From Hippasteria phrygiana (lineage: Eukaryota > Echinodermata > Asteroidea > Valvatida > Goniasteridae): a stretch of 64,000 nucleotides of DNA. The position numbers and the translations under genes were made by a program. Positions within the stretch are counted from its first letter, which is position 1, and the number at the start of each line of letters is the position of its first letter. Positions 1-12,008 of the stretch are shown one piece after another. The stretch covers positions 186,001-250,000 of the forward strand of contig JAZGUH010000536.1 in NCBI GenBank assembly GCA_037893225.1. Reading direction: 5' to 3'. A model generated the notes under the pieces. That model searched no databases. It saw nothing but the letters and a program-made list of their open reading frames with translations, and was not told the origin of the DNA.

Positions 1-668
1 TGGAGCAATAAATAAAAGGTAATCTGCACACAGATGGTGGCCGGGAAGAAAATAAACATTGCGAGGTTTGAATTTTCTCCACAAGTGTTAACTCTAAGAA
101 GCCGCCGATAATTGCAACATGTAGCGCCAGATCTAAGCTATCCATACATGTCAAAATTACTGAATTTTGTTGATATTTCATGCAATTATGAATGAGTAAA
201 GCAAGTCCATACCCCAGGGAATTTGACAGGCATGGAGCAATAAATAGACGGTAACATGTACACAGATGTTGGCCGGAAAGAAAATAAACATTGCGAGGTT
301 TGAATTTTCTCCACAAGTTTTACCTCTAAGAAGCCGCCGATAATTGCAACGTGTAGCGCCAGATCTAAGCTATCCATACATGTCAAAATTACTGAATTTT
401 GTTGATATTTCATGCAATTATGAATGAGTAAAGCAAGTCCATACCCCAGGGAATTTGACATGCATGGAGCAATAAATAGACGGTAACATGTACACAGATG
501 TTGGCCGGAAAGAAAATAAACATTGCGAGGTTTGAATTTTCTACACAAGTTTTAACTCTAGGAAGCCGCCGATGATTGCAACATGTAGCGCCAGATCTAA
601 GCTATCCATACATGTCAAAATTACTGAATTTGGTTGATATTTCATGCAATTATGAATGAGTAAAGCAA
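1..668. repeat. Left-edge array fragment: partial A, then B, C
   Basis: Bases 1-204 are the body of a class A monomer (Lk cassette with p45 G and p87 G) whose header lies outside the window; its tail is t2-like (gaattttg). A class B monomer at 205-436 and a class C monomer at 437-668 follow. These are the last monomers of a higher-order unit that begins upstream, so the array extends to the left of the window. Confidence 0.9.
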
Positions 669-3446
669 GTCATACCCCAGGGAATTTGACAGGCATGGAG
701 CAATAAATAGAAGGTAATATGCACACAGATGTTGGCCGGAAAGAAAATAAACATTGCGAGGTTTGAATTTTCTCCACAAGTTTTAACTCTAAGAAGCCGC
801 CGGTAATTGCAACATGTAGCGCCAGATCTAAGCTATCCATACATGTCAAAAATACTGCATTTGGTTGATATTTCATGCAATTATGAATGAGTAAAGCAAG
901 TCATACCCTGGGGAATTTGACAGGCATGGAGCAATAAATAGAAGGTAATATGCACACAGATGTTGGCCGGAAAGAAAATAGACATTGCGAGGTTTGAATT
1001 TTCTCCACAAGTTTTAACTCTAAGAAGCCGCCGATAATTGCAACATGTAGCGCCAGATCTAAGCTATCCATACATGTCAAAATTACTGAATTTGGTTGAT
1101 ATTTCATGCAATTATGAATGAGTAAAGCAAGTCCATACCCCAGGGAATTTGACAGGCATGGAGCAATAAATAAAAGGTAATCTGCACACAGATGGTGGCC
1201 GGAAAGAAAATAAACATTGCGAGGTTTGAATTTTCTCCACAAGTTTTAAATCTAGGAAGCCGCCGATGATTGCAACATGTAGCGCCAGATCTAAGCTATC
1301 CATACATGTCAAAATTACTGAATTTGGTTGATATTTCATGCAATTATGAATGAGTAAAGCAAGTCCATACCCCAGGGAATTTGACAGGCATGGAGCAATA
1401 AATAGACGGTAACATGTACACAGATGTTGGCCGGAAAGAAAATAAACATTGCGAGGTTTGAATTTTCTCCACAAGTTTTACCTCTAAGAAGCCGCCGATA
1501 ATTGCAACGTGTAGCGCCAGATCTAAGCTATCCATACATGTCAAAATTACTGAATTTTGTTGATATTTCATGCAATTATGAATGAGTAAAGCAAGTCCAT
1601 ACCCCAGGGAATTTGACATGCATGGAGCAATAAATAGACGGTAACATGTACACAGATGTTGGCCGGAAAGAAAATAAACATTGCGAGGTTTGAATTTTCT
1701 ACACAAGTTTTAACTCTAGGAAGCCGCCGATGATTGCAACATGTAGCGCCAGATCTAAGCTATCCATACATGTCAAAATTACTGAATTTGGTTGATATTT
1801 CATGCAATTATGAATGAGTAAAGCAAGTCATACCCCAGGGAATTTGACAGGCATGGAGCAATAAATAGAAGGTAATATGCACACAGATGTTGGCCGGAAA
1901 GAAAATAAACATTGCGAGGTTTGAATTTTCTCCACAAGTTTTAACTCTAAGAAGCCGCCGATAATTGCAACATGTAGCGCCAGATCTAAGCTATCCATAC
2001 ATGTCAAAAATACTGCATTTGGTTGATATTTCATGCAATTATGAATGAGTAAAGCAAGTCATACCCTAGGGAATTTGACAGGCATGGAGCAATAAATAGA
2101 AGGTAATATGCACACAGATGTTGGCCGGAAAGAAAATAAACATTGCGAGGTTTGAATTTTCTCCACAAGTTTTAACTCTAAGAAGCCGCCGATAATTGCA
2201 ACATGTAGCGCCAGATCTAAGCTATCCATACATGTCAAAATTGCTGAATTTGGTTGATATTTCATGCAATTATGAATGAGTAAAGCAAGTCATACCCTAG
2301 GGAATTTGACAGGCATGCAGCAATAAATAGAAGGTAATATGCACACAGATGTTGGCCGGAAAGAAAATAAACATTGCGAGGTTTGAATTTTCTCCACAAG
2401 TTTGAACTCTAAGAAGCCGCCGATAATTGCAACATGTAGCGCCAGATCTAAGCTATCCATACATGTCAAAATTACTGAATTTGGTTGATATTTCATGCAA
2501 TTATGAATGAGTAAAGCAAGTCCATACCCCAGGGAATTTGACATGCATGGAGCAATAAATAGACGGTAACATGTACACAGATGTTGGCCGGAAAGAAAAT
2601 AAACATTGCGAGGTTTGAATTTTCTCTACAAGTTTTAACTCTAAGAAGCCGCCGATAATTGCAACATGTAGCGCCAGATCTAAGCTATCCATACATGTCA
2701 AAAATACTGCATTTGGTTGATATTTCATGCAATTATGAATGAGTAAAGCAAGTCATACCCAAGGGAATTTTACAGGCATGGAGCAATAAATAGAAGGTAA
2801 TATGCACACAGATGTTGACCGGAAAGAAAATAGACATTGCGAGGTTTGAATTTTCTCCACAAGTTTTAACTCTAAGAAGCCGCCGATAATTGCAACATGT
2901 AGCGCCAGATCTAAGCTATCCATACATGTCAAAATAACTGAATTTGGTTGATATTTCATGCAATTATGAATGAGTAAAGCAAGTCCATACCCCAGGGAAT
3001 TTGACAGGCATGGAGCAATAAATAAAAGGTAATCTGCACACAGATGTTGACCGGAAAGAAAATAAACATTGCGAGGTTTGAATTTTCTCCACAAGTTTTA
3101 CCTCTAAGAAGCCGCCGATAATTGCAACGTGTAGCGCCAGATCTAAGCTATCTATACATGTCAAAATTACTGAATTTTGTTGATATTTCATGCAATTATG
3201 AATGAGTAAAGCAAGTCCATACCCCAGGGAATTTGACATGCATGGAGCAATAAATAGACGGTAACATGTACACAGATGTTGGCCGGAAAGAAAATAAACA
3301 TTGCGAGGTTTGAATTTTCTACACAAGTTTTAACTCTAGGAAGCCGCCGATGATTGCAACATGTAGCGCCAGATCTAAGCTATCCATACATGTCAAAATT
3401 ACTGAATTTGGTTGATATTTCATGCAATTATGAATGAGTAAAGCAA
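669..3446. repeat. HOR unit 1, 12 monomers (2,778 bp)
   Basis: Monomer order is D E F B C G H I J K L C. Six members carry the 232-bp header (F, B, C, J, L, C), giving 12 x 231 + 6 = 2,778, which matches the measured span. It lacks the class M monomer found between I and J in units 2 and 3. Its penultimate monomer L is a hybrid. The D-to-I part is nearly identical to the same part of unit 2. Confidence 0.9.
2983..3214. repeat. Hybrid monomer L (Lk left, B right)
   Basis: The left part is Lk (p15 A, p24 C) but with p37 T and p40 A, the K-type motif gttgacc. The right part is class B (p91 C, p119 G, p168 T). At least three parental states are therefore present in 232 bp. It occupies the slot held by A in neighbouring HOR units. 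C to T at 3153 is an additional change. Confidence 0.8.
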
Positions 3447-6223
3447 GTCATACCCCAGGGAATTTGACAGGCATGGAGCAATAAATAGAAGGTAATATGC
3501 ACACAGATGTTGGCCAGAAAGAAAATAAACATTGCGAGGTTTGAATTTTCTCCACAAGTTTTAACTCTAAGAAGCCGCCGGTAATTGCAACATGTAGCGC
3601 CAGATCTAAGCTATCCATACATGTCAAAAATACTGCATTTGGTTGATATTTCATGCAATTATGAATGAGTAAAGCAAGTCATACCCTGGGGAATTTGACA
3701 GGCATGGAGCAATAAATAGAAGGTAATATGCACACAGATGTTGGCCGGAAAGAAAATAGACATTGCGAGGTTTGAATTTTCTCCACAAGTTTTAACTCTA
3801 AGAAGCCGCCGATAATTGCAACATGTAGCGCCAGATCTAAGCTATCCATACATGTCAAAATTACTGAATTTGGTTGATATTTCATGCAATTATAAATGAG
3901 TAAAGCAAGTCCATACCCCAGGGAATTTGACAGGCATGGAGCAATAAATAAAAGGTAATCTGCACACAGATGGTGGCCGGAAAGAAAATAAACATTGCGA
4001 GGTTTGAATTTTCTCCACAAGTTTTAAATCTAGGAAGCCGCCGATGATTGCAACATGTAGCGCCAGATCTAAGCTATCCATACATGTCAAAATTACTGAA
4101 TTTGGTTGATATTTCATGCAATTATGAATGAGTAAAGCAAGTCCATACCCCAGGGAATTTGACAGGCATGGAGCAATAAATAGACGGTAACATGTACACA
4201 GATGTTGGCCGGAAAGAAAATAAACATTGCGAGGTTTGAATTTTCTCCACAAGTTTTACCTCTAAGAAGCCGCCGATAATTGCAACGTGTAGCGCCAGAT
4301 CTAAGCTATCCATACATGTCAAAATTACTGAATTTTGTTGATATTTCATGCAATTATGAATGAGTAAAGCAAGTCCATACCCCAGGGAATTTGACATGCA
4401 TGGAGCAATAAATAGACGGTAACATGTACACAGATGTTGGCCGGAAAGAAAATAAACATTGCGAGGTTTGAATTTTCTACACAAGTTTTAACTCTAGGAA
4501 GCCGCCGATGATTGCAACATGTAGCGCCAGATCTAAGCTATCCATACATGTCAAAATTACTGAATTTGGTTGATATTTCATGCAATTATGAATGAGTAAA
4601 GCAAGTCATACCCCAGGGAATTTGACAGGCATGGAGCAATAAATAGAAGGTAATATGCACACAGATGTTGGCCGGAAAGAAAATAAACATTGCGAGGTTT
4701 GAATTTTCTCCACAAGTTTTAACTCTAAGAAGCCGCCGATAATTGCAACATGTAGCGCCAGATCTAAGCTATCCATACATGTCAAAAATACTGCATTTGG
4801 TTGATATTTCATGCAATTATGAATGAGTAAAGCAAGTCATACCCTAGGGAATTTGACAGGCATGGAGCAATAAATAGAAGGTAATATGCACACAGATGTT
4901 GGCCGGAAAGAAAATAAACATTGCGAGGTTTGAATTTTCTCCACAAGTTTTAACTCTAAGAAGCCGCCGATAATTGCAACATGTAGCGCCAGATCTAAGC
5001 TATCCATACATGTCAAAATTGCTGAATTTGGTTGATATTTCATGCAATTATGAATGAGTAAAGCAAGTCATACCCTAGGGAATTTGACAGGCATGCAGCA
5101 ATAAATAGAAGGTAATATGCACACAGATGTTGGCCGGAAAGAAAATAAACATTGCGAGGTTTGAATTTTCTCCACAAGTTTGAACTCTAAGAAGCCGCCG
5201 ATAATTGCAACATGTAGCGCCAGATCTAAGCTATCCATACATGTCAAAATTACTGAATTTGGTTGATATTTCATGCAATTATGAATGAGTAAAGCAAGTC
5301 ATACCCAAGGGAATTTGACAGGCATGGAGCAATAAATAGAAGGTAATATGCACACAGATGTTGGCCGGAAAGAAAATAAACATTGCGAGGTTTGAATTTT
5401 CTCCACAAGTTTTAACTCTAAGAAGCCGCCGATAATTGCAACATGTAGCGCCAGATCTAAGCTATCCATACATGTCAAAATTACTGAATTTGGTTGATAT
5501 TTCATGCAATTATGAATGAGTAAAGCAAGTCCATACCCCAGGGAATTTGACATGCATGGAGCAATAAATAGACGGTAACATGTACACAGATGTTGGCCGG
5601 AAAGAAAATAAACATTGCGAGGTTTGAATTTTCTCTACAAGTTTTAACTCTAAGAAGCCGCCGATAATTGCAACATGTAGCGCCAGATCTAAGCTATCCA
5701 TACATGTCAAAAATACTGCATTTGGTTGATATTTCATGCAATTATGAATGAGTAAAGCAAGTCATACCCAAGGGAATTTTACAGGCATGGAGCAATAAAT
5801 AGAAGGTAATATGCACACAGATGTTGACCGGAAAGAAAATAGACATTGCGAGGTTTGAATTTTCTCCACAAGTTTTAACTCTAAGAAGCCGCCGATAATT
5901 GCAACATGTAGCGCCAGATCTAAGCTATCCATACATGTCAAAATAACTGAATTTGGTTGATATTTCATGCAATTATGAATGAGTAAAGCAAGTCCATACC
6001 CCAGGGAATTTGACAGGCATGGAGCAATAAATAAAAGGTAATCTGCACACAGATGGTGGCCGGGAAGAAAATAAACATTGCGAGGTTTGAATTTTCTCCA
6101 CAAGTGTTAACTCTAAGAAGCCGCCGATAATTGCAACATGTAGCGCCAGATCTAAGCTATCCATACATGTCAAAATTACTGAATTTGGTTGATATTTCAT
6201 GCAATTATGAATGAGTAAAGCAA
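3447..6223. repeat. HOR unit 2, 12 monomers (2,777 bp)
   Basis: Monomer order is D E F B C G H I M J K A; five 232-bp members give exactly 2,777. This is the cleanest statement of the left-hand HOR and a useful reference order. Substitutions not shared with unit 1 are G to A at 3516 (loses a CCGG) and G to A at 3894. Confidence 0.9.
5298..5528. repeat. Reference monomer (class M) with position map
   Basis: Position p1 is the T of TGGAGCAATAAATA; the header gtc(c)ataccc at p205-213 opens the next monomer when units are counted from the header, as done in this list. Map: p7-12 AATAAA; p15-45 left variable cassette; p46-76 conserved AT-rich part; p79-119 middle variable cassette; p108-116 ATAATTGCA; p117-122 ACATGT; p129-134 AGATCT (BglII); p146-151 ACATGT; p153-168 variable tail; p169-206 near-invariant block containing TGCAATTAT at p181-189; p207 site of the extra C; p214-215 and p228 variable. 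Class M is header caaggg with the commonest base elsewhere: p15 G, p17 A, p24 A, p37 T, p40 G, p45 A, p55 A, middle ttttaactctaa, p108 A, p110 A, p119 A, p163 A, p168 G. It has five CpG sites. Confidence 0.95.
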
Positions 6224-9200
6224 GTCATACCCCAGGGAATTTGACAGGCATGGAGCAATAAATAGAAGGTAATATGCACACAGATGTTGGCCGGAAAGAA
6301 AATAAACATTGCGAGGTTTGAATTTTCTCCACAAGTTTTAACTCTAAGAAGCCGCCGGTAATTGCAACATGTAGCGCCAGATCTAAGCTATCCATACATG
6401 TCAAAAATACTGCATTTGGTTGATATTTCATGCAATTATGAATGAGTAAAGCAAGTCATACCCTGGGGAATTTGACAGGCATGGAGCAATAAATAGAAGG
6501 TAATATGCACACAGATGTTGGCCGGAAAGAAAATAGACATTGCGAGGTTTGAATTTTCTCCACAAGTTTTAACTCTAAGAAGCCGCCGATAATTGCAACA
6601 TGTAGCGCCAGATCTAAGCTATCCATACATGTCAAAATTACTGAATTTGGTTGATATTTCATGCAATTATGAATGAGTAAAGCAAGTCCATACCCCAGGG
6701 AATTTGACAGGCATGGAGCAATAAATAAAAGGTAATCTGCACACAGATGGTGGCCGGAAAGAAAATAAACATTGCGAGGTTTGAATTTTCTCCACAAGTT
6801 TTAAATCTAGGAAGCCGCCGATGATTGCAACATGTAGCGCCAGATCTAAGCTATCCATACATGTCAAAATTACTGAATTTGGTTGATATTTCATGCAATT
6901 ATGAATGAGTAAAGCAAGTCCATACCCCAGGGAATTTGACATGCATGGAGCAATAAATAGACGGTAACATGTACACAGATGTTGGCCGGAAAGAAAATAA
7001 ACATTGCGAGGTTTGAATTTTCTCCACAAGTTTTACCTCTAAGAAGCCGCCGATAATTGCAACGTGTAGCGCCAGATCTAAGCTATCCATACATGTCAAA
7101 ATTACTGAATTTTGTTGATATTTCATGCAATTATGAATGAGTAAAGCAAGTCCATACCCCAGGGAATTTGACATGCATGGAGCAATAAATAGACGGTAAC
7201 ATGTACACAGATGTTGGCCGGAAAGAAAATAAACATTGCGAGGTTTGAATTTTCTACACAAGTTTTAACTCTAGGAAGCCGCCGATGATTGCAACATGTA
7301 GCGCCAGATCTAAGCTATCCATACATGTCAAAATTACTGAATTTGGTTGATATTTCATGCAATTATGAATGAGTAAAGCAAGTCATACCCCAGGGAATTT
7401 GACAGGCATGGAGCAATAAATAGAAGGTAATATGCACACAGATGTTGGCCGGAAAGAAAATAAACATTGCGAGGTTTGAATTTTCTCCACAAGTTTTAAC
7501 TCTAGGAAGCCGCCGATGATTGCAACATGTAGCGCCAGATCTAAGCTATCCATACATGTCAAAATTACTGAATTTGGTTGATATTTCATGCAATTATGAA
7601 TGAGTAAAGCAAGTCATACCCCAGGGAATTTGACAGGCATGGAGCAATAAATAGAAGGTAATATGCACACAGATGTTGGCCGGAAAGAAAATAAACATTG
7701 CGAGGTTTGAATTTTCTCCACAAGTTTTAACTCTAAGAAGCCGCCGATAATTGCAACATGTAGCGCCAGATCTAAGCTATCCATACATGTCAAAAATACT
7801 GCATTTGGTTGATATTTCATGCAATTATGAATGAGTAAAGCAAGTCATACCCTAGGGAATTTGACAGGCATGGAGCAATAAATAGAAGGTAATATGCACA
7901 CAGATGTTGGCCGGAAAGAAAATAAACATTGCGAGGTTTGAATTTTCTCCACAAGTTTTAACTCTAAGAAGCCGCCGATAATTGCAACATGTAGCGCCAG
8001 ATCTAAGCTATCCATACATGTCAAAATTGCTGAATTTGGTTGATATTTCATGCAATTATGAATGAGTAAAGCAAGTCATACCCTAGGGAATTTGACAGGC
8101 ATGCAGCAATAAATAGAAGGTAATATGCACACAGATGTTGGCCGGAAAGAAAATAAACATTGCGAGGTTTGAATTTTCTCCACAAGTTTGAACTCTAAGA
8201 AGCCGCCGATAATTGCAACATGTAGCGCCAGATCTAAGCTATCCATACATGTCAAAATTACTGAATTTGGTTGATATTTCATGCAATTATGAATGAGTAA
8301 AGCAAGTCATACCCAAGGGAATTTGACAGGCATGGAGCAATAAATAGAAGGTAATATGCACACAGATGTTGGCCGGAAAGAAAATAAACATTGCGAGGTT
8401 TGAATTTTCTCCACAAGTTTTAACTCTAAGAAGCCGCCGATAATTGCAACATGTAGCGCCAGATCTAAGCTATCCATACATGTCAAAATTACTGAATTTG
8501 GTTGATATTTCATGCAATTATGAATGAGTAAAGCAAGTCCATACCCCAGGGAATTTGACATGCATGGAGCAATAAATAGACGGTAACATGTACACAGATG
8601 TTGGCCGGAAAGAAAATAAACATTGCGAGGTTTGAATTTTCTCTACAAGTTTTAACTCTAAGAAGCCGCCGATAATTGCAACATGTAGCGCCAGATCTAA
8701 GCTATCCATACATGTCAAAAATACTGCATTTGGTTGATATTTCATGCAATTATGAATGAGTAAAGCAAGTCATACCCAAGGGAATTTTACAGGCATGGAG
8801 CAATAAATAGAAGGTAATATGCACACAGATGTTGACCGGAAAGAAAATAGACATTGCGAGGTTTGAATTTTCTCCACAAGTTTTAACTCTAAGAAGCCGC
8901 CGATAATTGCAACATGTAGCGCCAGATCTAAGCTATCCATACATGTCAAAATAACTGAATTTGGTTGATATTTCATGCAATTATGAATGAGTAAAGCAAG
9001 TCCATACCCCAGGGAATTTGACAGGCATGGAGCAATAAATAAAAGGTAATCTGCACACAGATGGTGGCCGGGAAGAAAATAAACATTGCGAGGTTTGAAT
9101 TTTCTCCACAAGTGTTAACTCTAAGAAGCCGCCGATAATTGCAACATGTAGCGCCAGATCTAAGCTATCCATACATGTCAAAATTACTGAATTTGGTTGA

Positions 9201-9231
9201 TATTTCATGCAATTATGAATGAGTAAAGCAA
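6224..9231. repeat. HOR unit 3, 13 monomers (3,008 bp)
   Basis: Monomer order is D E F B1 C N G H I M J K A. It equals unit 2 plus one extra monomer, N, between C and G. N has the La cassette joined to the C-type middle (p97 G, p110 G), so it looks like a hybrid of a G-like left part and a C right part. From about 7,488 onward this unit repeats 4,480-6,223 at an offset of 3,008. Confidence 0.9.
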
Positions 9232-10803
9232 GTCATACCCCAGGGAATTTGACAGGCATGGAGCAATAAATAGAAGGTAATATGCACACAGATGTTGGCC
9301 GGAAAGAAAATAAACATTGCGAGGTTTGAATTTTCTCCACAAGTTTTAACTCTAAGAAGCCGCCGGTAATTGCAACATGTAGCGCCAGATCTAAGCTATC
9401 CATACATGTCAAAAATACTGCATTTGGTTGATATTTCATGCAATTATGAATGAGTAAAGCAAGTCATACCCTGGGGAATTTGACAGGCATGGAGCAATAA
9501 ATAGAAGGTAATATGCACACAGATGTTGGCCGGAAAGAAAATAGACATTGCGAGGTTTGAATTTTCTCCACAAGTTTTAACTCTAAGAAGCCGCCGATAA
9601 TTGCAACATGTAGCGCCAGATCTAAGCTATCCATACATGTCAAAATTACTGAATTTGGTTGATATTTCATGCAATTATGAATGAGTAAAGCAAGTCATAC
9701 CCTAGGGAATTTGACAGGCATGGAGCAATAAATAGATGGTAATATGCACACAGATGTTGGCCGGAAAGAAAATAAACATTGCGAGGTTTGAATTTTCTCC
9801 ACAAGTTTGAACTCTAAGAAGCCGCCGATAATTGCAACATGTAGCGCCAGATCTAAGCTATCCATACATGTCAAAATTACTGAATTTGGTTGATATTTCA
9901 TGCAATTATGAATGAGTAAAGCAAGTCATACCCAAGGGAATTTGACAGGCATGGAGCAATAAATAAAAGGTAATCTGCACACAGATGGTGGCCGGAAAGA
10001 AAATAAACATTGCGAGGTTTGAATTTTCTCCCCAAGTTTTAAATCTAGGAAGCCGCCGATGATTGCAACATGTAGCGCCAGATCTAAGCTATCCATACAT
10101 GTCAAAATTACTGCATTTGGTTGATATTTCATGCAATTATGAATGAGTAAAGCAAGTCCATACCCCAGGGAATTTGACAGGCATGGAGCAATAAATAAAA
10201 GGTAATCTGCACACAGATGGTGGCCGGGAAGAAAATAAACATTGCGAGGTTTGAATTTTCTCCACAAGTGTTAACTCTAAGAAGCCGCCGATAATTGCAA
10301 CATGTAGCGCCAGATCTAAGCTATCCATACATGTCAACATTACTGAATTTGGTTGATATTTCATGCAATTATGAATGAGTAAAGCAAGTCCATACCCCAG
10401 GGAATTTGACAGGCATGGAGCAATAAATAGACGGTAACATGTACACAGATGTTGGCCGGAAAGAAAATAAACATTGCGAGGTTTGAATTTTCTCCACAAG
10501 TTTTACATCTAAGAAGCCGCCGATAATTGCAACGTGTAGCGCCAGATCTAAGCTATCCATACATGTCAAAATTACTGAATTTTGTTGATATTTCATGCAA
10601 TTATGAATGAGTAAAGCAAGTCCATACCCCAGGGAATTTGACATGCATGGAGCAATAAATAGACGGTAACATGTACACAGATGTTGGCCGGAAAGAAAAT
10701 AAACATTGCGAGGTTTGAATTTTCTCCACAAGTTTTAACTCTAGGAAGCCGCCGATGATTGCAACATGTAGCGCCAGATCTAAGCTATCCATACATGTCA
10801 AAA
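6973..10803. repeat. 3.8-kb copy A of a displaced duplicate (offset 6,709)
   Basis: This stretch, from the right part of B1 through C1 (C N G H I M J K A D E I1 O A1 B2 C1), recurs at 13,682-17,512. The only substitution I noticed between them is 14206. The left limit is the left cassette of the I/B hybrid and the right limit is the tail of the C1/D hybrid. Offset 6,709 corresponds to 29 monomers. Confidence 0.82.
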
Positions 10804-12008
10804 TTACTGAATTTGGTTGATATTTCATGCAATTATGAATGAGTAAAGCAAGTCATACCCCAGGGAATTTGACAGGCATGGAGCAATAAATAGAAGGTAA
10901 TATGCACACAGATGTTGGCCGGAAAGAAAATAAACATTGCGAGGTTTGAATTTTCTCCACAAGTTTTAACTCTAAGAAGCCGCCGATAATTGCAACATGT
11001 AGCGCCAGATCTAAGCTATCCATACATGTCAAAATTGCTGAATTTGGTTGATATTTCATGCAATTATGAATGAGTAAAGCAAGTCATACCCTAGGGAATT
11101 TGACAGGCATGGAGCAATAAATAGATGGTAATATGCACACAGATGTTGGCCGGAAAGAAAATAAACATTGCGAGGTTTGAATTTTCTCCACAAGTTTGAA
11201 CTCTAAGAAGCCGCCGATAATTGCAACATGTAGCGCCAGATCTAAGCTATCCATACATGTCAAAATTACTGAATTTGGTTGATATTTCATGCAATTATGA
11301 ATGAGTAAAGCAAGTCATACCCAAGGGAATTTGACAGGCATGGAGCAATAAATAAAAGGTAATCTGCACACAGATGGTGGCCGGAAAGAAAATAAACATT
11401 GCGAGGTTTGAATTTTCTCCCCAAGTTTTAAATCTAGGAAGCCGCCGATGATTGCAACATGTAGCGCCAGATCTAAGCTATCCATACATGTCAACATTAC
11501 TGAATTTGGTTGATATTTCATGCAATTATGAATGAGTAAAGCAAGTCCATACCCCAGGGAATTTGACAGGCATGGAGCAATAAATAGACGGTAACATGTA
11601 CACAGATGTTGGCCGGAAAGAAAATAAACATTGCGAGGTTTGAATTTTCTCCACAAGTTTTACATCTAAGAAGCCGCCGATAATTGCAACGTGTAGCGCC
11701 AGATCTAAGCTATCCATACATGTCAAAATTACTGAATTTTGTTGATATTTCATGCAATTATGAATGAGTAAAGCAAGTCCATACCCCAGGGAATTTGACA
11801 GGCATGGAGCAATAAATAAAAGGTAATCTGCACACAGATGGTGGCCGGGAAGAAAATAAACATTGCGAGGTTTGAATTTTCTCCACAAGTGTTAACTCTA
11901 AGAAGCCGCCGATAATTGCAACATGTAGCGCCAGATCTAAGCTATCCATACATGTCAAAATTACTGAATTTGGTTGATATTTCATGCAATTATGAATGAG
12001 TAAAGCAA
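9232..12008. repeat. HOR unit 4, 12 monomers, switched composition
   Basis: Monomer order is D E I1 O A1 B2 C1 H1 I1 O1 B2 A. It starts with D-E like its neighbours but then changes to a new module (I1, O, A1, B2) marked by p17 T, p81 C, p155 C and p92 A, none of which occurs in units 1-3. This is the first appearance of the module that dominates 16-24 kb. Five 232-bp members give the measured 2,777 bp. Confidence 0.9.

Larger units (their letters stand above)
270..5300. repeat. 2,778-bp period tandem copy (12 monomers)
   Basis: Bases about 270-2,522 match about 3,048-5,300. Differences noticed are 3153 (C to T), 3516 (G to A) and 3894 (G to A), all private to the second copy. The match ends where unit 1 goes from I to J and unit 2 goes from I to M. 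Confidence 0.8.
4480..9697. repeat. 3,008-bp period tandem copy (13 monomers)
   Basis: Bases 4,480-6,689 match 7,488-9,697. The left limit is p79 (A in C, C in N) and the right limit is the header of F against I1. Together with the 2,778-bp copy to its left, this shows the same region being re-copied in registers of 12 and then 13 monomers. Confidence 0.8.

Noticed and set aside
1..232. CENP-B box in the ggtggccgggaag part of class A
   Set aside because: The CGGG core is present but the required TTCG and A positions of the 17-bp consensus are not, on either strand.
696..926. Pol III B box (GGTTTGAATTTT at p65-76 followed by a T run), suggesting a tRNA-derived SINE origin
   Set aside because: It has mismatches to the B-box consensus, the flanks form only a 3-bp stem, and no convincing A box lies upstream. 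A weak resemblance only.
696..926. AATAAA polyadenylation signals at p7-12 and p51-56
   Set aside because: They are expected in AT-rich DNA, no transcription unit is visible, and the second is lost wherever p55 is G.
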